Part shown: in pieces, positions 1-11,133 of the stretch
How the letters are laid out: each line of letters begins with the position of its first letter
Numbering within the stretch: the stretch's first letter is position 1
Assembly: GCA_030141605.1 (NCBI GenBank)
Contig: JAQGDQ010000416.1
Coordinates: 124,001 to 188,000 of the forward strand
DNA: 64,000 nt
Source: Tubiluchus corallicola
Lineage: Eukaryota > Priapulida > Priapulimorpha > Priapulimorphida > Tubiluchidae
Direction: 5' to 3'
Program-made: the position numbers and the translations under genes
The notes under the pieces: model-generated
The model's input: only the letters and a program-made list of their open reading frames with translations
Told to the model about the DNA's origin: nothing
Databases searched by the model: none

Positions 1-176
1 AGAGACTCCGGGAGAGGATAGCCACTCTAGAAACCCGCAATACGTCACTCAGTTTAAAAATGTCTCAACAGCAATGGGAATTGGAGCACAGACTATCCGA
101 AATCGAAATACAGATCACCGGAACTGATGGCGGAAGTAGCAGTACAGACGAAAAAGATTTGCATTTATTTACCTAG
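1..176 (+). CDS. C-terminal exon of an unidentified coiled-coil protein (partial)
   Basis: Frame 3 is open from base 3 and gives 57 residues before a TAG at 174-176. The first half is a heptad-like helix rich in Leu, Glu and Arg (LRERIATLETRN, then QQQWELEHRLSEIEI), typical of a C-terminal coiled coil. It is followed by a flexible acidic and Ser-rich tail (GGSSSTDEKDLHLFT). The upstream exons are outside the window, so no family can be named. A good AATAAA lies about 50 bases after the stop, which supports a real terminal exon. The exon's 5' boundary is at or before base 1. Chance ORF is possible but unlikely given codon flow, coiled-coil periodicity and the poly(A) signal. Confidence 0.6.
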   Translation, partial: RLRERIATLETRNTSLSLKMSQQQWELEHRLSEIEIQITGTDGGSSSTDEKDLHLFT

Positions 177-223
177 TTAAAATTTCCCTTACCGAATATC
201 CGTTTAGACGGACATAAATATAC

Positions 224-229
224 AATAAA
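224..229 (+). terminator. Poly(A) signal AATAAA of the coiled-coil gene
   Basis: Canonical AATAAA 48 bases downstream of the TAG stop at 174-176, a normal distance for a short 3' UTR. Confidence 0.5.
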
Positions 230-3085
230 GAGTGACCAAGGGTGTTGCCACACTGGCAGAGAATGTACCAAAGAGAAATAGTTCACAAAAGAAGCAAAAG
301 AAAAAGAAGACAGAGCGAAAAATTAATGTTCTTGAAAGTGAAAAATAGGATTCCACGGTGAAGAGACACATAAACATGTCCGCGACCGCAGAAAATGTGC
401 CAAAACGAACAGGCACAGTGAACATGTTTATGAACACAGCTGTTCATAAGAGTAAAGAATGAACAGCTGTTCATAAGAGTAAAGCATGATCACTATGTTA
501 ACATATTCACTAAATTATAGAAAATACCAGAATGGGCAGACCCAATAAACGAGGACCGAGAAGGAGCTAGGATAACAAAATTTAATGACATAAATAAGCT
601 AAACTCGGCGAAGACGTTAATGAAAATAGAAAAGTGCCAGAACATGCTGATCGACCTTCTATATTCATAGCATCAGTAAAAACATCAGGAGACAAAACCA
701 GCGACATGGCGATAAGAAATGAACATCTTAACGAGAGCTGAGAAAGTCCCAAAACAAAGATTCCCAAAACACATGTTATCGAATGTGGCAAATGATTACA
801 GACCAGCTGAAAATGTTCAATAAATTAAAAAGCATGTATATCAGAGATTGGATCACATGCCTACGCCAGGATTAAAGTGTTCAAATGAGAAAAAAGGCAC
901 TGCGTGGTATTTCACTTGATAAAGTGTGTTTCTGGCACACTATAAGCGATTTCTTGAACATCTTAACTAGAATGAAAAGTGGACGACACTGAATAACAAG
1001 CCAATGAACGCGCTCTTAAGAGCAAAAATTGCACTCAAACTAGGAGACTTGGTAAATTCAGATTCAAAATTGAGGTGGAACGCGGCAGAACGCAGTTGCA
1101 CTCATTAAAACGTCTCGTTTGTTAATAATTGACCAGTATAAGAGTTCATGGAGCGAATCTCTTGAGCTTACAATCATGTCCAAGACTTCTTAGCACCTGA
1201 TAATTCTTTTTTCGATAATTTTACTACGAAATAAGTAAAAGCAAATGGCTGTAACCAGGCACACAATTGTCATAAAAAATCAAATTTTTGTTCTAACTTA
1301 AATTTCTTGCTCATTTTCATTTGTTTGTTGTTTTTGCATTGAAGTACGCATCGAAGAACGGATTGATGACACGTTTAAAAATGATGAAGATTTCTCGTGA
1401 TGTTCCTTCACAACATACGCAGCCTACACACGCTTTTTATTAGAAGCTGGTTTGTTATGAAAAAACGGTTTTTTAATACGGGCTGAATCAAGGTTATAGG
1501 CACCGCAGTATATCGGTGTATAGGCCTCATCTTTACTTTTGTATCAAATACCAAAGGCATGAGGTCCCAAACACTTTTATTTCTTTGTGCCTGAGGACTC
1601 AAAATAACACAAAATCTATAATAAAGTGGACTTTGATGAGGTGCCCATTTTTATTTCATTATTTAATGCCAGCAGGGTCCTAGTGCCTAAAGCCTCACTA
1701 TTATTTGGAAAAGCAAAGATGCAGCCTCAGACCCCAACTTATAGATGGGGCCTCAGGCCTCACCCGTTGATTCACTGCAGCACTGTAGACCTGAGCTTTA
1801 TTTGTAAACAACATTTGCTACATATACAGGCTTATAACAATTTAACTTAATGTGGGTGTGACATATATAGTGCAGACCCTATAAATTCTTATTTTTACAT
1901 GGCTTACTTTTTTGAACGAAATTGTACCTCGTCAGCAACATAATAGGTTTCAGTATCATCGCCTTTCATTCTAAAATTCATTTTTTCTGTCACTACAATC
2001 TAAGAATACAAAGAACAAGCTTTCTAAAGTCCCTACAGTCCAATGTTCGAACGTTTATTAAAACTGAAGCCACGAATTTCTATAATCAGCAACGTTCATT
2101 AAGGAGAGCAATTAATCTACAAGTTTGATCATCAATAATGAAAAACCATTTACAATTCGTAGCCATAAAAATATACTTCTACTAAAAGCGGTGTGTATGT
2201 ATCATTAAAGGCAATATTTATGAAAATACTGCAATGCTACCACATACCCTTGGCGACAAATAAAATCACAACAATAAAACTATTTATCGTAATGAGCCTG
2301 TTTACTGTTTTATAGTGCGATAAAGTTGGGTTAACGTGCAGGATTAATGAAACTGAAGCAAAAACAGGAAGCAAAGTGATAACAATTTCTGTTAATTAAA
2401 TTATCAGTATTAGAATTAATTTAAATTCTGATGAAACCATCAAATTGTACAAAACACAGAATGTGCTCCAAAAAAGTAATGTAAATTTTTCATGCGCATT
2501 TTAATACACATGCAAGTAAGACAAGCAAGAACAGTCAAAAAGAATACATTCACCCAGAAAGAAATAACCGCTGTTGAATTGCTAACTGCATGCTATTTGA
2601 AGTCAAATGTAAAGTCAGTGAATGAAAGTTGAATCTTTGTCGTGTAAAAATGTTAAAATTTGAAACACTTCGTACCTTTATAAGATAAACGATCAGCTAA
2701 AACAAAAATAATTTGAGTTTAACAAAGCAACTTGCCAATTTGGCGTCAGTTTTCAAAAACGTTTCAGCAATTAATAAACGCAAGTTGTGTTTGAAGAGAT
2801 ATTTGTATGGTCTCGGTAATTACTGTTGCATCAGTGTTTGCAAATTTATTAAGGCAGTGTAATGCATGCAAACTTAATACAGTAACGATTTACATGGCGT
2901 CGCCGCATAATTTATGATGCAAATGTTGAACGATCAAACCAACTCGTATTTGCAATTGACGCATTCTGTGAAAATCTCAACTTTATCGAAAAAAATCAAA
3001 TGTAACCCCACGAGTTATAAGAACATCATGAACTTCCGTTTATTTTCTCATAAATATAACAGGGCTTTATGGATTTGTAACACTA
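230..3085. other. Gene-free stretch, mostly unique AT-rich DNA
   Basis: No exon with splice sites and family similarity was found. A perfect direct duplication of about 22 bases (ACAGCTGTTCATAAGAGTAA) sits at about 436-485. Bases 1490-1800 are richer in GC and hold many scattered GAGGC and GCCTCA motifs, which look like the remains of a decayed mobile element. The rest shows nothing I can support. Confidence 0.4.
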
Positions 3086-3089
3086 ACAG

Positions 3090-3455
3090 GCAGTAACACA
3101 CATCTAATGAATGAAAAGTATGAGAAAAACGCAAACCGAGCATAGTAACTAAATAAATTTTCGCACGTATCATTTAAGCAAATAACTGTGAAAGCACACT
3201 GAACTGTTGATTATTTAGAAAGGTTTTTAAACCATGAACCAGTAATTAAACCTTGACTGCATCACGAACTGCAACCTTTAAAAGTTTGTTGCTGATTCAT
3301 GAATTTAAACTCTCTCTAAACAATCAACAGTTCAGTGTGTTTTTACAACTATTTGCTTGTAATTAAATAATACATACAGTTATTTTCTTGCTGTTCACTA
3401 TCGGTGAATATATTTAGCTGTACTTTCATTCATTATTTCTTACTGACTGCTACAG
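3090..3455. repeat. Imperfect foldback (palindromic) element of about 365 bp
   Basis: The left arm contains CACTGAACTGTTGATT at about 3199 and the right arm its reverse complement AATCAACAGTTCAGTG at about 3323. The match continues outward on both sides with small gaps: AGCAAATAACTG pairs with the complement of CAACTATTTGCT, and ATGAATGAAA pairs with TTTCATTCAT near 3430. Arms are about 165 bp each. No ORF and no clear target duplication were seen. It is best described as an old MITE or foldback element. Confidence 0.65.
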
Positions 3456-4719
3456 ACAAGACTCTAATGGTGTATGTGAGAAAACTCAGCATGTTCTTAT
3501 ACGTCACGTATAAGATGTTAGATGTTTTTAGATGTTTTTGATGTAACAGCTACTCCGTAAATTTGATCGAATTGCAAAATAGGTTAATAAACAAAGCCTA
3601 GATTCGCCGCTACGTTGCCCAAAAGAGCAACGCAGGTGTACTTAATATTAATATTAGTTCTAACATTATCCAATGTTGGTTGTTTATTTCTAATTTACGA
3701 AACAACTGACTTTTTGCTCATGTATTATTTTAAAATATACTTTGCGTGATATTTATTGGTCGCATAACTTTTTTAAGGTCAAAAAGCAGGCGATTTAAAG
3801 CTTCGCCTAGACTTTGGATATGTACCAAAGTCAGTTCGTCTTGCAGAATGCATGAACAGTTGGTAATGAATTCTAGGCTTAGTCGCGAGATTAGGTCTAC
3901 CATGATTATCTTTGTTGATGTGTCTTTTGCGTGCAATATGTTGCAAATGCACGACTTAAAATGTCCCTAACACAGGAAGAAAAAAACAATTTCTTGTTGC
4001 GGAGAAATTGCCGTGTACCTGCTGCTATATGACATACAAGTTTGTGAATCACGCTATCTCATGCCTTCAATATCAGAACAGATCACTCATATGGTAAACC
4101 TCGTGAAACAATATTTCTGATTTCTCTTGGTGATTCCATAAAATTGAGGCAATTCCAACACTATTAGAAGTTCAAAGAGTGAGTTAATAGACCTTATAGT
4201 CCGAGTTTAATAAAGAAATCCTTCTACAGCTTTAGGATTTTCATGACTGAGTAGGCGTTGCCAAAAAAAACTTCAGCTACCCTGCACAAAACAAATTGAA
4301 TGTTTGTACATTATATTTTTGGCAAAATAACTGACTAGACATCAATAATTAAAAATAAAAGATTTGTCGTAAGTTTTGTAATCTCTATGGCATAGTGTAG
4401 GACTAAGTTCTTGGCGCTAAAGAAATAGATTGTTTGATACTGAAAAAGCTAAATGTAAAGCACATTTTCTTTTAGCAAAAGAAAGATACAATGTAAAAGT
4501 GTTAAACTTGCAACGTAATTGCAACTAATGTAGATATTTTCTTTAGAAAACTATGTTTTTATGGCATATAATATGAAAAGAACACGTAATGCATAACGTG
4601 CATAACACGTACCGTGTTACCATGATACTGTGTGAAAACTGGATATTTTAGAGAACTTTGGTAATATACAGTCATTATATAACAGTGTGAACCAACATAA
4701 TTTGTTGCATTTTGTTTAG
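3456..4719. other. Gene-free AT-rich stretch
   Basis: Two overlapping antiparallel ORFs at 3730-3970 are mirror images of one stretch and match nothing I recognise. No splice-site-bounded exon or repeat could be supported. Confidence 0.35.
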
Positions 4720-4860
4720 GCGCGTTTTAATATTTTCAAGTGATTACGTTTTTGTATAAACCTTACTTGCAATTCTCTTACTCCCTTGTAACTCCTGTTA
4801 GGGGACTGCAACCTTTAAATAAACTTACTACTAATAATAATATTAACTAGTAGGCCAACA
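4720..4860 (+). repeat. Retroelement 3' tail with TAA-type repeat
   Basis: A short stem (CCTGTTAGGGG) is followed by ACTGCAACCTTTAAATAAAC and then a CTAATAATAATATTAA tract. A structured 3' end followed by a trinucleotide microsatellite is the usual look of a non-LTR retrotransposon or SINE tail. No coding part remains beside it. Confidence 0.4.
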
Positions 4861-5067
4861 GTGCGGCGCCTTGAAGCCTAGAACATGTGCTGTGCAACAG
4901 CTAAACAGTAGCAATTAACAATCGCATTAAACACCAATGAATAATTGAAAATATCAGAAAATCTCAGTAAATTTCTTCCACGTTTGCAAATACGAGTGAG
5001 TACGTACAAATAATTTAGTGATCAATAGTAGCAATACTAGTAACAATTTGTTAGTAGTAATAGTAGC

Positions 5068-5075
5068 CGGCAGCA

Positions 5076-5125
<50 letters not shown>

Positions 5126-5165
5126 GGTAGTAGTAGTTGTAGTAGTAGTAGCAGCAATAGTAGCA
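5068..5165. repeat. AGC/AGT trinucleotide microsatellite
   Basis: About 30 trinucleotide units, first mainly CAG/AGC, then GTA/AGT mixed. It gives spurious poly-Ser and poly-Leu ORFs in both directions, which are not genes. Confidence 0.9.
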
Positions 5166-5194
5166 TCAGCGCGATCAAAATTTCAAAAAAATCT

Positions 5195-5265
5195 AATTTG
5201 ATCAGTTGAACTTTCAAATTTTGATCAACTGAACTTTCAAATTTTGATCAGCTAAGCTAACAAAT
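5195..5265. repeat. Short tandem repeat, about 24-bp unit, three copies
   Basis: Repeated TTTGATCA(A/G)(C/T)TGAACTTTC-type units followed by AAA are seen three times in a row; the last is diverged (CAGCTAAGCTAAC). Confidence 0.65.
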
Positions 5266-6212
5266 TTTGACCAACGATATATTTATTGTTCTACTTGTGT
5301 TATCAGAGATAGTGCACCGTTTTGCTGTAAAACAGGAGTGGCTCCAAAAATAACCATAGCAACAAAGAAGCGTATGCAGACAAAGGGCATTATTGCCTGG
5401 TGCAGCCTACACTGGGGAGGCTGGGGGTTATACGCTAACTGAACAATAGATGCGTGCCAGCCGGCATAGTCTGGCAGGCACGATTATCTTTGCTGGGTAA
5501 GGTTAGGTCAAAAAAAGCGCTGTGTTTCTCTAACTGATCCAGATTGGGGCTTGAACATCTGCTTTCCCTCATCAGGGACGCTTCGCCGGGTGTTGAGTCC
5601 AGTTGTGTTTACCTCAGACGGAATCAATGTCGAATTAAAGGTATGTTCACTTATATTAATTATTAAAAGATTGTTTTGTTTTAGTTAGATTCGCATATTA
5701 TGTTGCTGCACTTGCAGCATTACTACCACAGCCGTGTTTTTTTTTACATTAATCAATGTTTACTTTTTTGCTATAATAGTTTTGTTGCAGTAACTGCAAA
5801 AAACAGTAAAGACGGAGACCTATAATATCACATTTTTTCCCATTTAATTAACATCACTTGCTACTCGGAAAAAATTCAAAAATGTCCGTATTTAATAATG
5901 TAGTAGTATATTGTTATTTACTCTACGTCTGCTGCATTTTCATCCATGCAAAGTAATAATGAAATTTAATTAAATCGTAATGAAAATTTATGTATTCAGA
6001 TACTGTAGGTGATTGTAACTTAGCAAGCCTAAAGCTAATATTAACAAGCCAAACAGACCTCTATGTACAAGTACATTGATAATTGTCACTAATGAGTATT
6101 AGTCGCGGAATTAAAACATTTCAGACTTTCGCAGATCCAGCAGACTTATGCTTATCGCAAACCCGAGAACAATAGTAATTAGTTTATGATGTTACGAACA
6201 CACAATTAATTA
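5266..6212. other. Gene-free stretch with a GC-richer segment and donor-like site
   Basis: Bases 5380-5640 are markedly more GC-rich than their surroundings and end in TTAAAG followed by GTATGT, a good 5' splice donor at 5640. This could be a promoter with a non-coding first exon, perhaps of the PNT gene at 8796, which has an acceptor-like TTTTTTGCAG ending at 8640. That link is only inference. The rest is AT-rich and featureless. Confidence 0.25.
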
Positions 6213-6350
6213 AATTTGATGCCAAACTTGATAGACAGGATATGTGGAAAAGTTAAAATGAAGCCTGGATTTGAACCAGGCAGAGACGCAAATCCAAGCT
6301 GCATTTCAACTTTTTACATTTCCGGTCTATCAAGTTTGGTATCACATTTA
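6213..6350. repeat. Foldback element with a tRNA B-box-like loop
   Basis: The arm CCAAACTTGATAGAC (about 6221) is mirrored by GTCTATCAAGTTTGG (about 6325), with arms of about 45-50 bp. The loop, read on the minus strand, contains GGTTCAAATCC, a close match to the RNA polymerase III B-box consensus GGTTCGANTCC, within a small stem (CCTGGTTCAAATCCAGG). No convincing A box was seen. Confidence 0.6.
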
Positions 6351-7366
6351 CAGGGGTTCCTTACATCATTACTAATTTTTTGACAATAAAATTATATCAA
6401 TTACTAGTCGCTGTAGCTAGCTTACTTATGCATTATTTAGCTAAGAATAAAATATAAAGTTTTTTAAATGTAGGTTAACGCTAAAAATCTATAGGGCTGA
6501 CATTTTTAAAATACAGAAATGTATATCGTGCTCTCATTAAGTAACTTCTTCAAATACGAAAGGAAACCGAGCCTATATACAATGACAACAAAGAATTCTG
6601 TTAAGCCTAGAAATAAACTTTTGTGTGTTGTGATGCTATCTATATACAGGCAGTGTTGTTGTCATATATCCCCGTGGGCTCATTATATGACAGAAGAATA
6701 GAAAGAGCTCTTCAAACCGACTTTCATTTCCGCCTCGCATAAAAAAGATGGGGGCGGAAGATCAGCAAGCTGAGAGCCTGTGGGTTTCCTTTGTTATCAT
6801 TGTTAAAATTTAAAACCGACACTGTTTGCCCAAAAGAGGAAATGCGTAATATCTCCAACTGCATTGAAATTAAGCTTTACATTAAGAGGTAAAGCGAGCA
6901 GGTGAGACGGTAACGATTAGCTGTAGATTCAGTAAATAGAGTTAACTTAATTGAAACAACTGGAGAACGCAGTTGTCAGAAAACGATAAATTTTTCGCAG
7001 TTTGCAGGTTGCCTTCAGTCGCAGAACGCGTGCAGGTCGCGCGTCAGTAGTTCAGCCTAGGGGGCGGTGATGCGTCACACTGGGAGTCCCTGGAGGCGCA
7101 TTTTGCTCACGAATGTAGGTCTACGTCATTCATTTTTATAATGTCTCAGGTATACTTTTTTTCTGGGAAATCAGTGCAAAGTCGCATGCAGTTAAGTAAC
7201 ACATAGAAAAGTGAGTTCATTTCTAGATCTCATTATTTTAAGCTGATTAGTGCCCTACTACTTGTTGACCTACCTATATTCATGTATTAGTTATTACGAT
7301 TTAATTACAATTTCTTGCAAATTTGTAAGTACGTATACCTGTTTTCAGAGGGTTGGGAATAAAAAC
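6351..7366. other. Gene-free stretch
   Basis: No exon could be supported. Bases 7010-7110 are GC-richer and include GGTGATGCGTCAC, a CRE/AP-1-like palindromic core (TGACGCA on the other strand). It may be regulatory, but nothing ties it to a gene. Confidence 0.25.
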
Positions 7367-7546
7367 TACGAAAGTGTATTAGGGCTATGATATCCGATTA
7401 TAAAAAATCTGGTTATAACCAAATTTTTTACAATTAAATGGTAAAAAAGTTTGTTATAACCAGATTTTTTTATAATCGAAAGGCAAAAACTTGCTTATAA
7501 CAAGATTTTTTGTAATCGGATATCATGGCCCAAATAAACTTTCGTA
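7367..7546. mobile_element. TA-flanked MITE, about 176 bp
   Basis: The left end reads TA then CGAAAGTGTATTAGGGCTAT; the right end is its near-perfect inverse, ending ACTTTCG then TA. The inverted match goes on through GATATCCGATTA and the GGTTATAAC blocks, so the element is nearly all palindrome with arms of about 50 bp and more. The TA dinucleotide at both ends is consistent with a Tc1/mariner-type target duplication. No transposase is present, so it is non-autonomous. Confidence 0.75.
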
Positions 7547-7843
7547 AAAAACGGCAGAGCTAATGCAAAATATTTCTCAAATAATCTCCCTTGTAAAAAA
7601 AACTAAAGTACCGTGCACTTTCGTTACTGTTTTCGTTATGAGATGAATGTAAACGTAATATTAACTACATGTAGTAAGCAATTGCAGGAACAACTTTGTA
7701 ATTTATTACCCTTACCAATACCGTTGTAACAGTTTTAATTTACACCGAGATTCAATAAAGTGATTTTAATTTAGCGGATAAATAAATATTTGCATGTGAT
7801 ATATTTTTAATTACTGAACAGGTTGTTCGAAAAATTTTATCTG

Positions 7844-8191
7844 TTAACTAAGATGGTAAACGTCGCATGAATGTCGGAAGTCATACTGTGTGTCAAAACT
7901 ACCTTCTAGCAAAATTGTTCTTTTACTTTTGTAACGCTCGAGAAATCGCACTATTGCAATAAGTTTGGCTTCAGATCTAGAACGAAAACATAATTTCGAT
8001 GGTGTTAGGCTTTGTTTAAGGAAGTAGTGATTTACAGCTAGTGGGGATATTTCTAACTTAGTTTTAAGATAACGCAAGAGGTAATTTGAACCTAGGTTAG
8101 AAATACGCCGGTAATTTAAAACTGGGTTTGAATGACCAAGTTGGGATCGTGGTGTAATGAATAAGGGATATATTAACTGGTACACCTGCAT
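7844..8191 (-). other. Unassigned 115-codon ORF, doubtful gene
   Basis: A 115-codon ORF, rich in Leu, Arg, Ser and Tyr, with no motif I recognise. It has no splice-bounded extension that I could find and no obvious poly(A) signal. Among AT-rich noncoding DNA a frame of this length may be chance or part of a decayed mobile element. It is listed only because it is one of the longest unexplained frames in the left third. Confidence 0.15.
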
Positions 8192-8795
8192 TATCTTTTT
8201 TTCTCGAAATTCATTTTTTATTTAGTATGGCAGTCTAAAAAATACATGCAGAATAAGAGAAATTAATATAACGAATATTAAATTCAATGTTTTAAATATA
8301 AATCAGCATTTTAAATAATGGGCACATTTAATTGACAGTGCTTGTGGCAGCATTATCCGTTTTACAGCGCGACTAAGAAAATAAGACATTTCTGCCGATG
8401 GCTCATAGTAATAATGATAGATCATGACCAGTGGTCAACCCCACCGTTGTGCTTTACTTTATAAATTACAATTGTCTAATTTATCCTTGTATTTTTAATT
8501 TCTCTTTTTCCTTCTTTTTTGTTTCATATTTAATAGCTAAATCCCTACCGTAAACGTACATGTGACAGCTGTAAGCTACTAACATAAACGTCTGGTTATA
8601 ATCTTATATAATCTTACACCTTTCTTTCAATTTTTTGCAGAGACAAAAAATACCCGAGTGGAAAATGACCAGCAACTGCGCGCAACCAATACTATGAAAA
8701 AGCCACAGGAAGATCTGTTTTCCTAAATATAAGTGTAAATCGCGTAACAACGTTGTGTACAATTTGCAATAAAGAACTAACACAGTAATAAAACA

Positions 8796-10860
8796 ATGAA
8801 AGCTGAAGCTAAGGCGCCCATTGCGCATGCTCATCCTGCTGAACCTAGGCACAGTTTCACCATCCACTACACCGGTGAGAGAGCTATGGATCTTTCTCCC
8901 ATCTGGAGGAGAAGAGCGAAGGGTGGAGACAGATGTGTCGTACCCGTACATGGGAATGAATTCTTGCTAGCCAGTAGAACGAGAAAGGCGGTTTATAAAC
9001 AGTCATATGAAAAAAAACTTCCGAGATTGCAATCTGCATTGCAGAATATCAACACCAAGTAAGCCATATAATTTTTATTTACATATTACCTCGTAGCCTT
9101 GTTGCTTTCCCTCTTTAGTACATATAATTTTCACTGTCGAGTTTAAAACAGGCTGCTAATATACCCAGGGCCTATTTCAGCCTAGGCGAGGCCCGGGGAA
9201 GTGGGGCATATGAGGCCCCATCAGGGGGGGGGGCGAAGCGCCGGGTATCGGGCACTACCATGTTTGGCGCCCAGAAAATTTTTGAACTGCTAGAACGTTG
9301 GAGAAGCATTTTCGAAGAGAAATTATGGAGTTATACAGTTGTTAAAGGAAAGAACAATTGAAAGAAAAAACTGCTTTATTCTCAAGACCAGTCCTTAATA
9401 CTTGTCAATACTGGCAAACGACGCGCGTGCGGCAAGAGAAAGAGGAGGCAGTATGTTCGCATAAAGCAAAAAAATGATACCTTGGCGCGAGGCCCCCTGG
9501 AGGGTGAGGCCCCGCGGGGAAGTATCCCCACTCCCCCCCCTTGAAATAGGCCCTGAATATACCACATGCCTGCACTAACAAAAGTGAAGGTAAATGTGGT
9601 CAATATGAAAAGTCTGATGATGAAGTGGTAACTATCAGCCCCTTCACCCCAAGCAGTGATTGATTCATTGACTTGCTTAATTTACTTTAATGGACAAGTA
9701 CTTCGCTTGTCATTTTGCTTGGTACGTAGTTGCAGGATGTTATATAAATTTACAACAGTGTTGAAAATTCTTACTGTAGGTATTTACAAATGCTGGAGGT
9801 TGGTGATAAAAAGCGGCTATGCGAAGGAGCTCTGAATTTATCTAAAGGTAGGTCTTCACTTTTTGCAATTTTTCATGTGCACATATTATCTAACAAGCAT
9901 TTCACGCGTCTAACATAATACTAACATTTACATTTAATTACTGTTTTACAAGTTTATATTTCGTGTTTTATAAAAAATCTTACAAAATGTTACCGATAAG
10001 CTGTTTTTTAAATGAATAAATGAGCTTCATTCATTACATCATTCCATTTTAAGCACTAATGTTTTTTTTTTATCACGATTCACTTCAAATTTTCAGATTA
10101 TCTCCATTACTTTTTTTTTCTATCACTGTGTGGGACAATCTAACAAGCCCTGCTTTTTGATTGCCCGCAACACATTTACCTTCGTGTATAAGTGAACAGT
10201 GTTTGAGGCTTTTCCTGTGCAGTATTTCTTATTTGTATTATATCCATTGTAGGCCCTTTCACTAGATGTGTAAGGTGAAATAAATGACTTATGACTTATC
10301 CCAGTCATAATTACATCTAAATCTGGCTAAATGATTGCGGATCAGATAAGCTAGAACTGATGTTGTTTTGAAGAATTTATAGTGTCTCATATATTTCAAA
10401 ACAGAATCCAAATAAAAAATATGTTTGTTAGAAAATTTAATGGAGGCAAATTCAGCAATATACCGTTACTGACACAGCCCGAGGTCATTCGGAAATTTTT
10501 GTTGCCAACAATACCACTATATTGAAAATGAAATTCATGTACACAAAGCAATTTAGCTGGCTGCACATGGGTACTGTACATACTACTCAAGACATGACAA
10601 CATTGGATTGTTAATACTGTTGTAATAATGCTTCTTGTGATTTAGATCCAAGAGAGTGGGACAGAGCAGAAGTGGTCCTCTGGCTGAAAGCCATGTCACT
10701 AGTCCACGGAATCGACGTCCTTCTTGACAGATTTCAAATGAACGGGAAAGCCTTGTGTCTTATGAACATGGACATGTTTGTAGTGCGGGTACCTCTTGGA
10801 GGTAAACTCCTCTTCAAGGACTTTCAACTGCGACTTCACAAGGCACTGCACAACGTATGA
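8796..10860 (+). CDS. Stand-alone PNT (pointed/SAM) domain protein, ETS-modulator-like
   Basis: Three exons join in phase: 8796-9058, 9780-9847 and 10646-10860, giving 181 aa. Junctions are CACCAA/GTAAGC, TACTGTAG/G, TCTAAAG/GTAGGT and GATTTAG/ATCC. An in-frame TAA at 8778 makes the ATG at 8796 the first possible start. Residues about 110-178 form a clear PNT domain: DPREWDRAEVVLWLKAM, then FQMNGKALCLMNMDMF, then RVPLGGKLLFKDF. The FxMNGKAL block resembles the TEL/ETV6 type. The PNT exon runs straight into a TGA, with AATAAA at 11128, so no ETS DNA-binding domain follows. The N-terminal 110 residues are basic (IWRRRAK, KKLPRL) and unknown to me. PNT-only proteins such as Drosophila Mae/EDL (about 177 aa) bind PNT domains of ETS factors and control ERK signalling; a like role here is inference. 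An alternatively spliced ETS gene is the main alternative. Confidence 0.75.
9166..9555. mobile_element. hAT-type non-autonomous element, 390 bp
   Basis: Ends are CAGGGCCTATTTCA and its exact inverse TGAAATAGGCCCTG. They are flanked on both sides by the same 8-mer AATATACC (9158-9165 and 9556-9563), a perfect 8-bp target duplication as made by hAT transposases. The inside is GC-rich with G and C runs (GAGGCCCGGGGAAG) that also form inverted repeats. It lies in the first intron of the PNT gene, about 100 bp after the donor. There is no transposase. Confidence 0.9.
10245..10300 (+). repeat. Probable LINE/SINE 3' tail fragment
   Basis: TAGGCCCTTTCACTAGATGT is followed by GTAAGGTGAAATAAATGACTT and a short TTATGACTTAT repeat. 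This resembles the end of a non-LTR element, with a hairpin-like block, then AAATAAA and a short tandem tail. It lies in the second intron of the PNT gene. Confidence 0.3.
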
Positions 10861-11127
10861 CCAGACAACTACTTCACTTCTACTGATGCTCAAAATCAAT
10901 CAAGCCAATTGAAACCGATTGACAACAGCATCCTTTCAGTTTGGATTAATACTAGTCAGCAAAAGTGCACTGCAGTCATTACCATATTAATGGATGAACT
11001 GCGACAGAAAGTTGGTGCTTCTTTGCATAGTAGTGTTTTCCAACACTTTTTTGCACACGTCAAACTGATCAAAGCAGTAGCTGTCTGCTCAGCAGCTTTT
11101 GATTAAATTCCCAGAGCTGAATACGCT

Positions 11128-11133
11128 AATAAA
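11128..11133 (+). terminator. Poly(A) signal of the PNT gene
   Basis: AATAAA 268 bases after the TGA stop at 10858-10860. It supports the PNT exon being the terminal coding exon. Confidence 0.55.

Noticed and set aside
4954-5217. Poly-Leu and poly-Ser ORFs on both strands
   Set aside because: They are translations of the AGC/AGT microsatellite and have no gene context.
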